Shown: positions 1 through 11,851, numbered from the stretch's first letter. The stretch is DNA of 64,000 bases from Nectonema munidae (GCA_030549495.1 JAUIRK010000922.1:248001-312000), one strand, 5' to 3'. The notes: generated by a model not told the origin, from the letters alone. Program-made: numbers and translations.

Positions 1-700
1 AGGTTTGTAGAATATTTCTTCCAAAATTTTAAACCTTCAATATTTATGGACCAAATTTAAATTCCCGGCTTCATACCTGTCAATTCATAGACCCATATCC
101 TAAATAAATTTTCAAACAATTTACTTTACTGACTGAATATATGTGTAGGTAGAATATGAAGATTATATAAAATTATTCTGTTTTTTTGTGTTACTATTCA
201 AGCTTGGTAAAATTTTATAATTTAATTTAAAGTAACAATGCATTTCAGTACAGAGTAATGATCAACCTAACAAATTGATTTGATATAAACCAGGCTTGAC
301 AATTAGTGAGATGAGAGGCTGACAAAAATCGTTTAGCTCCTAATCAATATTGGGTAGGATAGCGGGTTTTCGAATCAATATTCTTGTCGGATAAATGAGG
401 TCTGACTGTATTACCAATGAGTTTTCTAATACAACCCTTGCCATATAGTCTTTAGAAAAAAAAGAAAGGGCCCAACCAAAAAATTGGCTCCCAAAAGATT
501 TACAAAAGAGATCATTTTTGGAGTCATGGTATAAAACCTTCACTTGGTTAGAGTATAGCATATCTAGCGATAGAAAGGGCAACTGTGAGCATCGGTTTTA
601 ATAACTGGTAAATGACAATAAGAATGGATAAAGACTTAATTACATCCAATGAGTAGTGATCTATCATATATGAATGATTTTGATGTCTTGTTGATCTTAA
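1..700. other. AT-rich DNA, nothing recognised
   Basis: No gene, RNA or repeat could be supported. The 80-codon open frame at 340-582 (minus) has no protein-like features. Confidence 0.5.
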
Positions 701-2596
701 AGAGAGGCTCACAAACTTTTTAAAAATTTTTGGTGTGGCGATTTCTCTATAATTTTTTAATAACTCGGGGTCTCATTTAAAAAAATCAACATATAAACTA
801 CTGTACTAAAAAAAATGAAACAATTGTCTGAATAATCCAATCAATGTCAATGGGATCGATGCATCTGTTTTGTCTAAGTTTGGCTCCGTTTTGACAAATT
901 CAACTCTCATATCATTACTCACTTCGAATCTCTCTTGGGATTTGCCTCCAATGGCAGGTAGCATGGAAAACACTTCCCACACTCATATGTAGTGGTAAAT
1001 CGAATCAGAACTCTTAAAGCCATCTTTGCAACATCAGCATAAGAATGTCCCATTTCAATCGAAAATCGCTTAGACATTTCACAAAAAACATGTTTTGCAC
1101 CTCCTCAAAGCTGTTCTTGAATGAAAAAGTCTTCTGAGGCCAGATTACTAATCAAGATTATAAACGGCTCTTTGATAAATTGATAGTATTTTTCAAATTT
1201 TTGTAGAGAAAATACAGAAAATTTTCTTGGCATGCTACATGGTGTTTTATTGCCTCCAGGACATCTTTATAATGAAAATCTTATTTTTATCAACAAATAT
1301 GTTCTAAAATCGAGCAAAATTTTTCTTGTCTAAGAATGCAATTATTCCAGCTTCATTTTAAAAGCTGACATTTTTTTATTATAATGGAGTACTCGATCTC
1401 TTTTCCTTGAAGCTCAAGGTTAAAGGAATTCATATATTCAAATATGTTCACTAAAAATGATAGAAATATACGAAAATGGACATCAGAAAATTCTACAGGC
1501 ATGTTTAGTTTGCCTTCCAGAAATTGCTGGATTTCTTTCCATAGTATCGCTTGCAAAATTTTTCTTGGCAAGAGTTTTTGAAATTGGTAACAAACAAGAT
1601 TTGAAGAATTTGCTTTAATGAAATACATCCTTTTAATGACTTCATTGAAAACATTTTTCAGCTCATCGGGTATGGTTTTATGGTTCGGCGCATTGGGTAC
1701 CAATTACATCTGGAGATTTTTGCTTGGTCAGATTCCGACTTATACCATATGCTGTAAAAAATGCATCATTTTGTTAAATGTTTCTCTTACATTTGTTCTA
1801 TTGCTGAGTTTTGCAAAATAAAAAATTTTCTACCATGTTCTCGTCATACACTGAAACAAGTTTGCAGCATCCATCGTTTCATCAAGCTGAATTGCAAAAA
1901 AGTTGAAAATCGAATTCATCAATAAAACACGCCTGACATGTCATCAGACATCTCTACTATTAGCCTTTTAACGGTATCGTTTAACAGGAAGATATGTTTC
2001 AACTTTACAACTCGAGAACTTCGTAGCAATTTCAATATATCTTTACAGCAAGGTAATATCAACTGTCCGGCTATGTTGTGGGACTTTTTGACAATAGATA
2101 TTTTTTGAAACTTTTCAAACCATACTTAATATTTCGCAAAAACATGCATATGTTATCAAAATTGGACTTGTGAAATCGTTGAGCTTGATATTTAAAATAG
2201 TCAATAGTTATGTTTACTGAACTTTCAATTGCAAGCTTCACTTGACAGGGCTTAGAAAAGTGGAGGTAGAAAACACACTTATGTTATTCTTACCCATCAG
2301 ACGCTAATGCAGTAAAACAAAATTTAAAGCATGAGTCTATTCCAATTTTTAAGTCATTAAGAAAAATGTACATCTAAAAGATCAGGCATGAAAAGTAATA
2401 AAGGAATAAAAATGGTACTCAATTCAATGACTAAATTATTTATTTTTAAATGTGACTTATTGTCAAAATCGCAAATGACCCAATACGGATGCAATATGTT
2501 GCGCAAAACGATCCACTCAGTGACCTATTCTCCGTCCCCATGGAACTGCTTGGCGATCGTCATAGGACACAGCTGACTCCAGTTTGAAAACCACTG
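701..2596 (-). mobile_element. hAT-superfamily DNA transposon relic (ZBED5/FAM200-like transposase)
   Basis: On the minus strand, broken frames between about 2100 and 850 resemble the domesticated-type hAT transposases: VYDENMVENFLFCKTQ at about 1840, then LPRKILQAILWKEIQQFLEG and FEYMNSFNLELQGKE in a 116-codon open stretch at 1353-1703, and a C-terminal piece near 950-1030 where the hAT dimerisation region is expected. The ends look like hAT termini: AGTTTGAAAACCACTG at 2581-2596 and a weak match AGGCTCACAAACTTTTT at about 705. Many stops and shifts; long dead. No clear 8-bp duplication. Confidence 0.65.
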
Positions 2597-2737
2597 AGCT
2601 AGAAGTTAGTAGTGATGCAATGAGAATTACAAACAAGGTAACTTGACCTGATAAAATTAGTGCAGTTATGGTGGAATTGAGATATAAAAGTCGAGTAAAA
2701 TTCTTTATAATAAATTTGAAAATTAAAAAAAAGGCTA

Positions 2738-2799
2738 GCACCCCCCCCCCCCACCCCCCTTGGCCCCTTCAAAAAAAATTATGAGGATGTGCGCCTCTG
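2738..2799 (-). mobile_element. end fragment of a CAGGGGCGCACATC-type element
   Basis: Reading on the minus strand from 2799: CAGAGGCGCACATCCTCA, then an A/T run, GGGGCCAAGGGGGG and a G run. The same beginning occurs at 45197 and 45667. Confidence 0.5.
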
Positions 2800-2833
2800 A
2801 TCTTAATATATACAAATATATATTGATAGCTAG

Positions 2834-3576
2834 TAGTGATGGGACGATTAATCGGAATCGTATCGGAAATTTCGTCTAGCATCGGAAATCGGAGTGGAAA
2901 TATTTCAACTCGCTCCGATACCAAAACGATTCCAAGTTAATACGTTACATTGATTTCCTTTACTTAGGATTTTATTGTATAAATGATTTTACTACTTAGT
3001 GTGCAGAATCACTTGATTCGACAAAATTATTTAATTATAAAAAAATTTAAGATTTTTTTGTGTTAATTGTGCATTATTATGTTTAAGCTACTTTTTTTGT
3101 AAATTTTGTGTTATAATTTTATATAAAAAAATTTCAAGTACACCCACTCACTTAAATACATTAGTTCAAATAAATTTTATTTAAATAATAAATTAAAACT
3201 AATTGTAAAATCGCATTGTGTAAGTCGGATGTGTCGATCCTATCTGGTGATGATCTATGTAATATTAAAAAAATTTTATTCTATCATTATAAGCTGAATA
3301 TGCTTCTCACTGCTCAAAATTATGACTATAGTTTTTTTAATTTTCAAAATTTATACTCAAAATTTTCAAAAGTGGATTATTTATATAATTTTGCTTTCAT
3401 ATTGAGGATATTTATTCACAAAAAGTGATAGAAATTAATTGAAGTTCAAAATAATATTAAAAAGTTATTTCAAGTTGTAATATTTTAGAATCGGAATTGT
3501 ATCGGGAATCGTATCGGGAACAGGTATATTAAGTAGAATCGGAATCGTCATTAATTTTGGTATCGTCCCATCACTA
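2834..3576. mobile_element. hAT-type MITE with perfect 8-bp target duplication
   Basis: 743 bp. Ends TAGTGATGGGACGAT and ATCGTCCCATCACTA are exact inverted repeats. Flanked by ATAGCTAG at 2826-2833 and again at 3577-3584. Subterminal regions are rich in ATCGGAATCG/CGATTCCGAT repeats, a likely transposase-binding layout. No coding potential. Confidence 0.88.
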
Positions 3577-4589
3577 ATAGCTAGGCAAAGATTCGGTGGC
3601 ATTTTATATGCTTCAGAAGCAAGACTACGTAAATGTAAAAATTTTTAAGCGCTTATAACTTTTTTTCGACAAAATGTAAACTCACCAAACTTTACATAAC
3701 TGTTAATATAGACAAGAAAACTTTGTTACAAAATTTCATAAAAATTGAACCAATTTTGAAAAAGTTATTAAAAATAAAAATTTTCGAAAAAAAGTGATGT
3801 ATGTACAATATATATATATACATACATATATAGAGTTTTTTGAGGGTACTACTTTTATAGGAGGTGATTTGCAAAAAAAAACTACAAACCAAAATTTTTC
3901 AAATTTTGCATAGATAGGTTACTATAGTTATGTATATTGCATATCTCCAATTTTTTTTAGTTTTTGACTAATTAACGTAAAACAAAAGACTAAACTCATC
4001 AGGCGTATATACAAAATTTGGTTCACTGTAATTTCATCGTGGTAACTACATTTATTTATTTTTAGTTATTTATTTATTAATTAAAAAAAACCAGTTTAAG
4101 ATATAACATGGCGGAGCAAACCTAATAGGTTATTGTCGCACCGTGATAAAGAATAATATAACATGCATGCATATAGTAACAAAAGATTTAAAATGAAGAG
4201 TTTGAAAAAGATATTAAAAAAAGGAGAAAAAAATCCTGATAAGACATTTTGACATAAGAAATTAGTTAACAACAGTATTAGAATAAGGATAAAAAACTCC
4301 ACAAAAAAATCTCTTTCAATTACATCAAGTTCAGTTAAAATATTTCATAAATATTAATTAAAGAAAAATAAAACAAAAAAACAACATAAAACATTCAAAT
4401 ACTTCAGAAAACAATATGTTGAAAGAGGATGCCACTATTATGACTTAAGATTAGTTGAAGGAAAAATTCTCATTGCAGATATCACAAGACATAGGTGAGG
4501 TTTGTGGAAGGACATATAATCAAGTATCTAAAAAATGAAGAAAAAAACGCACGAATATCAATTTCTCGAAAAGAATGGTACACTTCACA

Positions 4590-5273
4590 AAGCTACTTTA
4601 GAACATAATTTTTTTTACACATGCCTTTAAAACACTTGACTTTTTTAAGCGTCTTGTATCAATAGGTAAAGAATTCCATGCCTTTATATATTTTTTATGA
4701 AATGTTTATTATTTTTAACGTACCTGTATCTAATGTTTCTCAAATTATATTTATTACACAAATTGTATATATTGATAAAAGTATTGGTTTTCACGAAATT
4801 TATAACTCATTTCACAAGAAAAAATTCGCCATTTGAAAACAAAAATTGACGATTGAATTTGACTAATTTGATTAACCCATTTACGGCCAATGTTCCTATT
4901 TTGGAATATAAGTAATTTCATCTTCGTCTGCTTTTTTCAATGACTTTGAATATAAATCGTCTGCGTTTTTTTTTAGATATCGTCTGCTTTGCTTGGCCTT
5001 AAATGGGTTAATATGAGGAATTTTATACAAATTACGTATATATAAAGGATCTTTATTCCAAATAGTCTGCAAGGCCCTGTCTTGTTTAGTTTGTAATAGA
5101 TTGAGTTTAGAAATACTAGAATTACACAAAATAAAGTTACAATAAAGAAGTCTGCTATGAAAAAGGGCATAATAGACACTTATTCCATTTTTCATATCAA
5201 GTAGGCTTTTTATTTTTTTTAACACACCAATAGCTACTGAAGCATCTTTCAATACATTATTATAATGACACAA
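4590..5273 (-). mobile_element. LINE (CR1/Jockey-like) 3' fragment, split by a TTAA MITE
   Basis: On the minus strand 5273-5012 encodes the end of a reverse transcriptase: IGVLKKIKSLLDM, YYALFHSRLLYCNFILC, LLQTKQDRALQTIW, which is the thumb-side region of CR1/Jockey-type elements. Beyond the MITE (below 4876) the frame gives RYRYVKNNKHFIKN, KGMEFFTY and TLKKVKCFKGMCKKNY, the usual R-G-x-x-xWN-P..FK..LK ending. 5'-truncated, with stops. Confidence 0.7.
4876..5007 (-). mobile_element. TTAA MITE copy 1 (about 130 bp, piggyBac-type)
   Basis: Bounded by TTAA on both sides, tips CCCATTTACGGCCAA and GGCCTTAAATGGG. The interior has three GCAGACGA motifs (here on the minus strand). It interrupts the LINE fragment at 4590-5273. 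Confidence 0.9.
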
Positions 5274-5880
5274 AAAAAATTAATTCGTGGGAATTTCTTC
5301 GTATAGTAACTACATCGTAATGCCTAACATCGTTAGTAATTACATCGTCATGTCAATTCAAAGGTAAACCAAAAAAGAGTAATTTTATTAAATTTAGTAA
5401 ATAAATTAGGTTTAATGATACCATGTCTAGGAGATTAATTTAAAAATACAAATTATGGCCAATTCCTCTGAGGTATTCAGTTAAATCACGATTTTCAAAA
5501 TCATTGACAAAGCGTCGGATCCTTTCTGAAGTGTCTTTATAATATCTTTTTGCGATCTGGAATTTCTGATCCGGCGGTATACTTAATTAACCTTGAATTA
5601 ATTAACCACAATGAAGTAACGGTAGTTAAGGGCTCAAAATATTATTATAAATGTAGAATGCACTTAATAACCCTATAAAAAAAATGAACAACAAACTGTA
5701 AGCGAGGTGTATATATACACAGAATGTGAGATTAACCCGTGAATTAATCACCACAATGAAGTAACGGTAGTTTAAGATAATGACCATAAGTCTATGTTTA
5801 AGCTGATTTTCTTACACTTAAAACATACTCCACAGGCATAATTAACATGACGATGTAAATACTACACGATGAAATTACCG

Positions 5881-6526
5881 AACACACCCAAAATTCCACC
5901 AACTCATCAGAACTTTTTGCACCTTTAGATCCTTTGGCTATATATTAACCTTTATCAAAGAAGCGCTTATCCATTACCATAGTAAGTATATACATACGCG
6001 CTAGAGAAATATAGTGATGCAGTTGCAAAATGTGTATATGCATGCAACAGTCTTTGGTCTATAACAAGTTCTATGTACTATTAAATTTTAGCTTTTTAGT
6101 TTAAATTTTATACGTTTTTTATTTTGTTATTTTTGTTTATAACTTTTTTGTTTCTTGACCAGTTTAGACAAGTAACATGTCAAATTAAAGTAGTCATTTT
6201 CGGCTTTTTAAACATGATTCAACTGTATCACATTATATAAACTCAAAAAATAACTCTGAAGAGCTTAAAGGTCATCTTTTTGATGCTTTGAGAACATGAA
6301 AACGGCGTGTAAAATTGATTGTTTATATAGTTTGAGTACTTAGGTATCATGAAAATTCTGTTTTTGAGAATAAAGTTACACAATGCTTTTGCTTTTGTTT
6401 TGAAGCAAAGATTTTTTTAACCAACCATACATTTTTACAAAATATCAAGTCTTTATAGGTTATGATATTTATAAACCACATAGTGGGGAGAACTATGGAC
6501 GCGTTTTTATGCTACCATTTTTATGT
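5881..6526. other. AT-rich DNA, nothing recognised
   Basis: Only runs of A/T and short chance frames are seen. Confidence 0.5.
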
Positions 6527-6530
6527 TTAA

Positions 6531-6660
6531 CCCATTTAAGGCCAAGCAAAGCAGACGATATCTAAAAAAACGCAGACGATTTATATTCAAAGTCATTGAA
6601 AAAAGCAGACGAAGATGAAATTACTTATGTTCCAAAATAGGAACATTGGCCGTAAATGGG
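6531..6660 (+). mobile_element. TTAA MITE copy 2
   Basis: TTAA at 6527-6530 and 6661-6664; tips CCCATTTAAGGCC and GGCCGTAAATGGG. Three GCAGACGA motifs on the plus strand. Close to the family consensus. Confidence 0.92.
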
Positions 6661-7204
6661 TTAAAGTAGATGATATTAATTTTATGCTGCCTCCTTTGTG
6701 GTTTTCTGAATGAAATGAGCTTTAACTTAACAATACTTTTAGCATTTTTCAGAAATTGTTAACTAAGCTTCACTTTTATGAACAACAAAGGAAGCAGCAT
6801 ATAAAAATTCTGACTTACTTGTTGAAATGTATTTTGTAAGAGTAGTTTATGCCTCCTTAAAAGTAATATCAACCCTTCAACACACACAAATGCTAAGTAT
6901 CTTTAGTGCATGCCTGCCTAAAATAAATATCTACTTTAAACGCATAAATGGGAGCATACATAAAAATGCCTCCATACTTCTACCCACTATGTCGTTATGT
7001 ATATATATAATATATGTATATTTATTATATATAATTTTACCTTGACTATTATTTCTTATTTTTAAGTAAAAAATTTGAAAAAAATTCCAATTTAACCCTA
7101 TTAGTGCTGGGATAAATTTGTTCGCTCAAGTACTGGGGGCGTAAAATGACCCCCCCCCCTATTTTTCTCAGATATTAATAAGTTTTTATAAATATTTTTA
7201 ATGT

Positions 7205-7990
7205 TACAAATATATTTCAACTATGCTGAATTCAGTGGTGATGTCCATTTTTTATCAAAATCAATCAAACCTGTTAAAAAATTGATTTATATTTGACAGC
7301 TCATCTCAAAAAGGAACTTTTTATTTAAATAATTATATAAAGTTTTTTACACATGTATACCCATTTTCAAATATGCTGAATTCAGTGGTGATATTCATTT
7401 TTGAAAATCAATCAAACCTGTCAAAAAATTGATCTAAATGTGACAGCTCATCTCAAAAAGGAACTTTTTATCTAAATAAGTATATAAAGTTTTTTACACA
7501 TATACACCCATTTTCAAGCATGCTGAATTCAGCGGTGATATTTATTTTTTTTATAAAAATCAATTCAAGTTATCAAAGCATTGATTTATATATGACAGCT
7601 CATCTTAAAAAAAACTTTTTATCTAGGTAATAATATAAAGTTTTTTACACATATATACCCATTTTTAAGCATGCGTAATTCAGTGGTGATATTCATTTTT
7701 TTATAAAAATCAATAAAAACTGTCAAAAAATTGATTTATCCCAAAAAAAAAGGATCAGGTACGGTTTTTTGAATTAGAGAATTACGTTTAATAGAAAGTA
7801 TAGGGAGGTGATGAAGTTTACCGTGTATGGCATTTTACACACATATACCCATTTTCAAGTAGACTATGTTTACTGGTTATATTCCTTTTTTTTAATAAAA
7901 ATTAGTCAAACCTGACAAAATAATTTAAATATGACAGCCCATGTCAAAATTCAAATTTTTATATTTATAAAAAGTTTTTTATACATTTCA
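7205..7990 (+). repeat. tandem array 1, about 150-bp unit, 5 copies
   Basis: Units marked by CTGAATTCAG(T/C)GGTGAT recur at about 7225, 7376, 7523 and 7673, with a diverged unit near 7870. Each is followed by a form of AATCAATCAAACCTGTC, GACAGCTCATCTCAAAAA and AAAGTTTTTTACACAT. Lies wholly inside the 3.65-kb TTAA element. Confidence 0.9.
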
Positions 7991-9009
7991 AGTATGTAAA
8001 ATTTATAAATATAAAAATAACTTCTACTTGCAGTATTTCTCTGGTAATTATTTTCTTAATTTATTTAATAAACCAACTTTAGGTGTTTAATTCACTCAAA
8101 ATATTTCATTCTACAGTAACTTATGTAACTCGATAGGACCTCCATCTTTTTAGCTACAAATTCGTTATCGGTTCGTAGTCTCTACGTCATATTATAATTT
8201 ACAGTATGTAATTTTGGTATTCATTCTATGATAATCCTTTCTTGGTAGCTCTTTTTCATTAGAAATTTATATTCTTCAATGTGTGTTCGAAAAATTTTTT
8301 AAAATGATAAAATAACTTTTTTCTTCTCTAAAAGCATTCTTCTTGATGATCTTAGACTTTTTAATCTGTATCGTGTATTTTATTATCAGGCCTGAATATT
8401 TGTCAACCAATCTCATTTCAAAGGTTTTTTTCTGATAAATCATTCGTGATGTTCATTGTTCAATTACAAAAATTTGTCAACGTTCTTCATCTAAAAAGTT
8501 ATCTCTTTGACGCAAAAGGAAAAAGATGGACAAATTCAATTTAAATTAAAAATATCTTGATAGTGACTAAATTCTCACATATTGGCATCTGTGCCATTTT
8601 TGATAAATCTAACCTATTCTAAATTTTCAGATTTCCTACCCATCTAGGCTAAATGTTAATTATAATCCTAGATGATAAGCTATAGATTTAAATATTTTTC
8701 ATTTGTAAAAGAGGAACTTATTTTTCACAGTCAAAATCTTTTTTGAAGCACCTAATATTATATAAAACCAATTCCTAGTTCATTAGAACATGGTAGATCT
8801 TCCATTTAGTCAAGATACATATTTTTTTTAATTATTTGTTTTGATCACATGTTCTCTTTTCAATTAGTTTTCAACTTGGTTCCTTCTCTCATACAAATTT
8901 TCAAAAGATTTTATAATACGTTTTGTTTTTTTTAAATAAATATTTCATACTCAAGATGATTGTAGAAAGTATTATAAGCCAAAATATACAAAAAAAAAAG
9001 TATATTTTT

Positions 9010-10380
9010 ACTATATACCTAATATGCAGCGATTTTTTTGAAAATTTTTTACAGAACTGATTTTCGGGCATACATCGATTTTTTTAACCGTATTATCCAA
9101 AATCCAATACAGATATAAAATAAGCATAGTCGATTTGGTATAAAATCGATATTTTATTTTTTTGAAAATATTTTTGAAGACAGTATCTAAAAGTAAACCG
9201 CAAATCTGATTGAAGCTTTCAGATATTTTTAAACCATAAATGCCAAACCTGAGTCCAAAAATGAAACCAGCATCTTCCATTTGGCATAAAAACAGATATT
9301 TTATTTAAATTTCAAAAATATTTCTATAGACATTAGAAGTAAATCAAACATTTGATTGACATTTTCAGACATTTAAAACCTCTAAATGCAAAAAATGATT
9401 TCAAAAATAAAAATTATCATGGTCGAATTGGTATAAAAACATATATTTCATGTAAAATTAGAGAGAATATTTTTGGGATATAGTTTTCAGACATAAACCG
9501 CATATTTGATTGGCACTAGAAGTAAAACCTCTAAATGCGAAAACTGTGTACAGAAATGAAATCACCATGATCTATTTGCTATAAAAACATATATTTCATG
9601 TAAAATTTGAATCAATATTTTTGGAAAGAAATTTAGAACTAAACGCAAATTTGATTGATACTTATAGGTATTTTCACATTCAAACTGCAAAAATTGAGTC
9701 CATAAATGAAACTAGCATGGTTGATTTGGTATAAAAACATATATTTAATTGTAAAATTTGAATGAATGTTTTTGGAGACCGTTTTTAGAAGTAAACCGCA
9801 AATTTGTTTAAAACGTATAGGTATTTTCACATCCTAAATGTAAAACATTCAGAAATAAAAACAGCATGATTGATTTGGTATAAAAAGATATATTTTATGT
9901 AAAATTTGAAGGAATGTTTTTGGAGATAGCTTTTAGAAGTAAACCGCAAATTTGATTGACATTGACAGATATTTTAAAACCTCTAAATGTGAAAAATGAG
10001 TTCAGAAATGAAAACAGCATGGTTGATTTGGTATAAAAACATATTTAATTGTAAAATATGAATGAATGTTTTCGGAGACAATTTTTAGAAGTAAACCGCA
10101 AATTTGATTAACACTTATGGGTATTTTCACATCCTAAACGTAAAAAATGAGTCCAGAAATGAAACCAGCATGGCCGATTTAGTATAAGACATATATTTTA
10201 TGTAAAATTTGAAGGAATGTTTTTGGAGACAATTTTCAGAAGTAAACAGCAACTTTGATTAACGCTTATAGGTATTTTCAAATCCTAAATGTAAAAAATG
10301 AGTCCAGAAATAAAAACAGCATGGCCGATTTAGTATAAAAACATATATTTTATGTAAAATTTGTAGGTATATTTTATTAG
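9010..10380 (+). repeat. tandem array 2, about 150-bp unit, 9 copies
   Basis: GGTATAAAA or a close variant recurs at about 9137, 9283, 9430, 9579, 9728, 9877, 10030, 10180 and 10331, a spacing of 146-153 bases. Each unit also carries AGAAGTAAACCGCAAATTTG, GGTATTTTCA and GAGTCCAGAAATGAAA or close forms. The unit is unlike that of array 1 although the period is the same. Confidence 0.9.
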
Positions 10381-10745
10381 ATATATTTTTGATCAATCAA
10401 AATTTTTATTGACATTTTCTAAAAAGTAGCCATGGTTATTGAAAAAATTAAATATATAAAGTGTTATGCGTTCCAAACTGTATATAATTATAAATTTTCA
10501 GGGTATTATATAATATAAATCCTAAGTTATAAGGTTAAGTACAGACGTCAAAATTTTGCTGAAAAATTTTAATTTTTGATTGACAGTTTTGCACATGAAA
10601 GGGTCATTCAACTACCATGAAAATGGTTTCAAAAGATGCAGCTAGCGATTTTAGGAAAAGTCACCAAATTTGAAGGGATATGATTCAGCCAATTTTCTAC
10701 AATTAATTTTTTAGTGAAGAGGGGGGGGCGTTCTAATAGGGTTAA

Positions 10746-11510
10746 GATGTATAGATTATAAAATAACCATAAATTCAAAAAACTAAAATTTATTTTTTTG
10801 TAAAAGATTTAAAAAATATCAAATAAGAGACAACTTGTTATTTTATTTTAATTTTTACATATATCAGTAGTTCAACTTATAACTTATCATGTTAAAATTC
10901 ACAAACATTAATTTTTCCCCAAATTCAGATGTAAGTCGGTTTCTTTGCGGTATAAAGAAGTTTCCTCCAATACTAAAAAAGTATTTCGCTTTCAATTGAT
11001 GAAGGAAGAGATGAAAGTAATTTGTTTGACAGCTTTGATAATTGGGAAAATAAATTTTATTAACTTTCCACCAATAAATTGGATTCAATTTCCTCATTCA
11101 TCTTCAAGATAACAATCAAAATCAAGTGAACATAAATTATTTTCTTTAAGAGATGTATCTTCATTTCTTTCGGAAATTTAAGAAATGCCTTGTTTATCTT
11201 CATATAAATCTTGTTCTCCTATTTTTTCTAAATTCATGTAAAAAGTTTCAAGATAATTTAGATCTTCTGAACAATAATTTGCAATTCCATTTTTTATTAA
11301 AATAAGCGTTCTAAAATTAAGTAGGTACTATTTCAGCATGTATACATACTGAATTAATTGATTTTCTAAATTTTAAATCAGTTTTACATTTGTTTTTTTT
11401 ATTTTAAACAAATATAAGGAATCGGTATTTTATTTTTTAACATTACCGATTCTTCAAAAATGGCCAACACTACCTATTCTGATTGTGTAATGTATGTATG
11501 TATTGGTAGG
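10746..11510. other. AT-rich DNA, nothing recognised
   Basis: A 77-codon frame at 10864-11097 (minus) has an AT-driven composition (Asn, Phe, Ile, Lys) and no motif. Confidence 0.5.
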
Positions 11511-11552
11511 TATGCAGGGCCGTAGCAAGGGAGGAACAAGAGAAAGAAGTAT

Positions 11553-11808
11553 TATGGATTTGTTAGGCGTGTATGATAACGCTAATAGAATCGAAATTGC
11601 TAACTGCTTGCAATTCATCTCACAACAAGATATTCAGATAATGTAATGTGCATTAAACTATAAAGCTGTGTTCGATTCCCAGCGATGGTTATTTCTAACT
11701 GGATCCAACTGATGAGACCAAAAGGTCCAAAGCGGTTTTAGATTTGTTAGGCGTATATGATAACGTTAATCAAATTTGCTAACTGCTTGCAATTCATCAC
11801 ACAAACAT
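11553..11808 (+). repeat. direct duplication of about 70 bp
   Basis: GATTTGTTAGGCGT(G/A)TATGATAACG..AAT and GCTAACTGCTTGCAATTCATC occur at about 11556-11627 and again at about 11741-11796. Just before the first copy is GCAGGGCCGTAGCAAGG (11514), resembling a MITE tip, for which no matching far end was seen. Confidence 0.6.
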
Positions 11809-11851
11809 ATACCCTATATATATAATTTTTTTGATGCTCTAAAGGTAAAGG

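Larger units (their letters stand above)
4020..5880. repeat. inverted-repeat region with ACATCGT/ACGATGT motifs
   Basis: GTAATTTCATCGTGGTAACTAC at 4029-4050 and a diverged form at 5287-5313 (GGAATTTCTTCGTATAGTAAC) match, in reverse, ACTACACGATGAAATTACCG at about 5858-5877. TAATTACATCGTCATGTCAA near 5338-5357 is likewise mirrored by TTAACATGACGATGTAAA near 5841-5858. Between them ACAATGAAGTAACGGTAGTT occurs twice directly (about 5610 and 5752). Looks like a foldback or TIR element (about 5287-5877), perhaps nested in a larger one starting at 4029. Confidence 0.45.
7096..10741. mobile_element. 3.65-kb non-autonomous piggyBac-like element with internal tandem arrays
   Basis: Flanked on both sides by TTAA (7092-7095 and 10742-10745). 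Its termini are exact inverted repeats: CCCTATTAG at the left and CTAATAGGG at the right, each next to a G/C-run subterminal region. TTAA duplication and CCC..GGG tips are the hallmarks of piggyBac transposition. No transposase-like frame is present, so it would need a helper. The inside holds two unrelated tandem arrays of about 150-bp units (7205-7990 and 9010-10380) separated by about 1 kb of AT-rich unique DNA. Confidence 0.75.

Noticed and set aside
4896-5273. A 125-codon host gene
   Set aside because: It is LINE reverse transcriptase running into a MITE, not a gene.
6827-7045. 72-codon plus-strand frame near 6.9 kb
   Set aside because: No motif, AT-driven composition, no splice or conservation clue.
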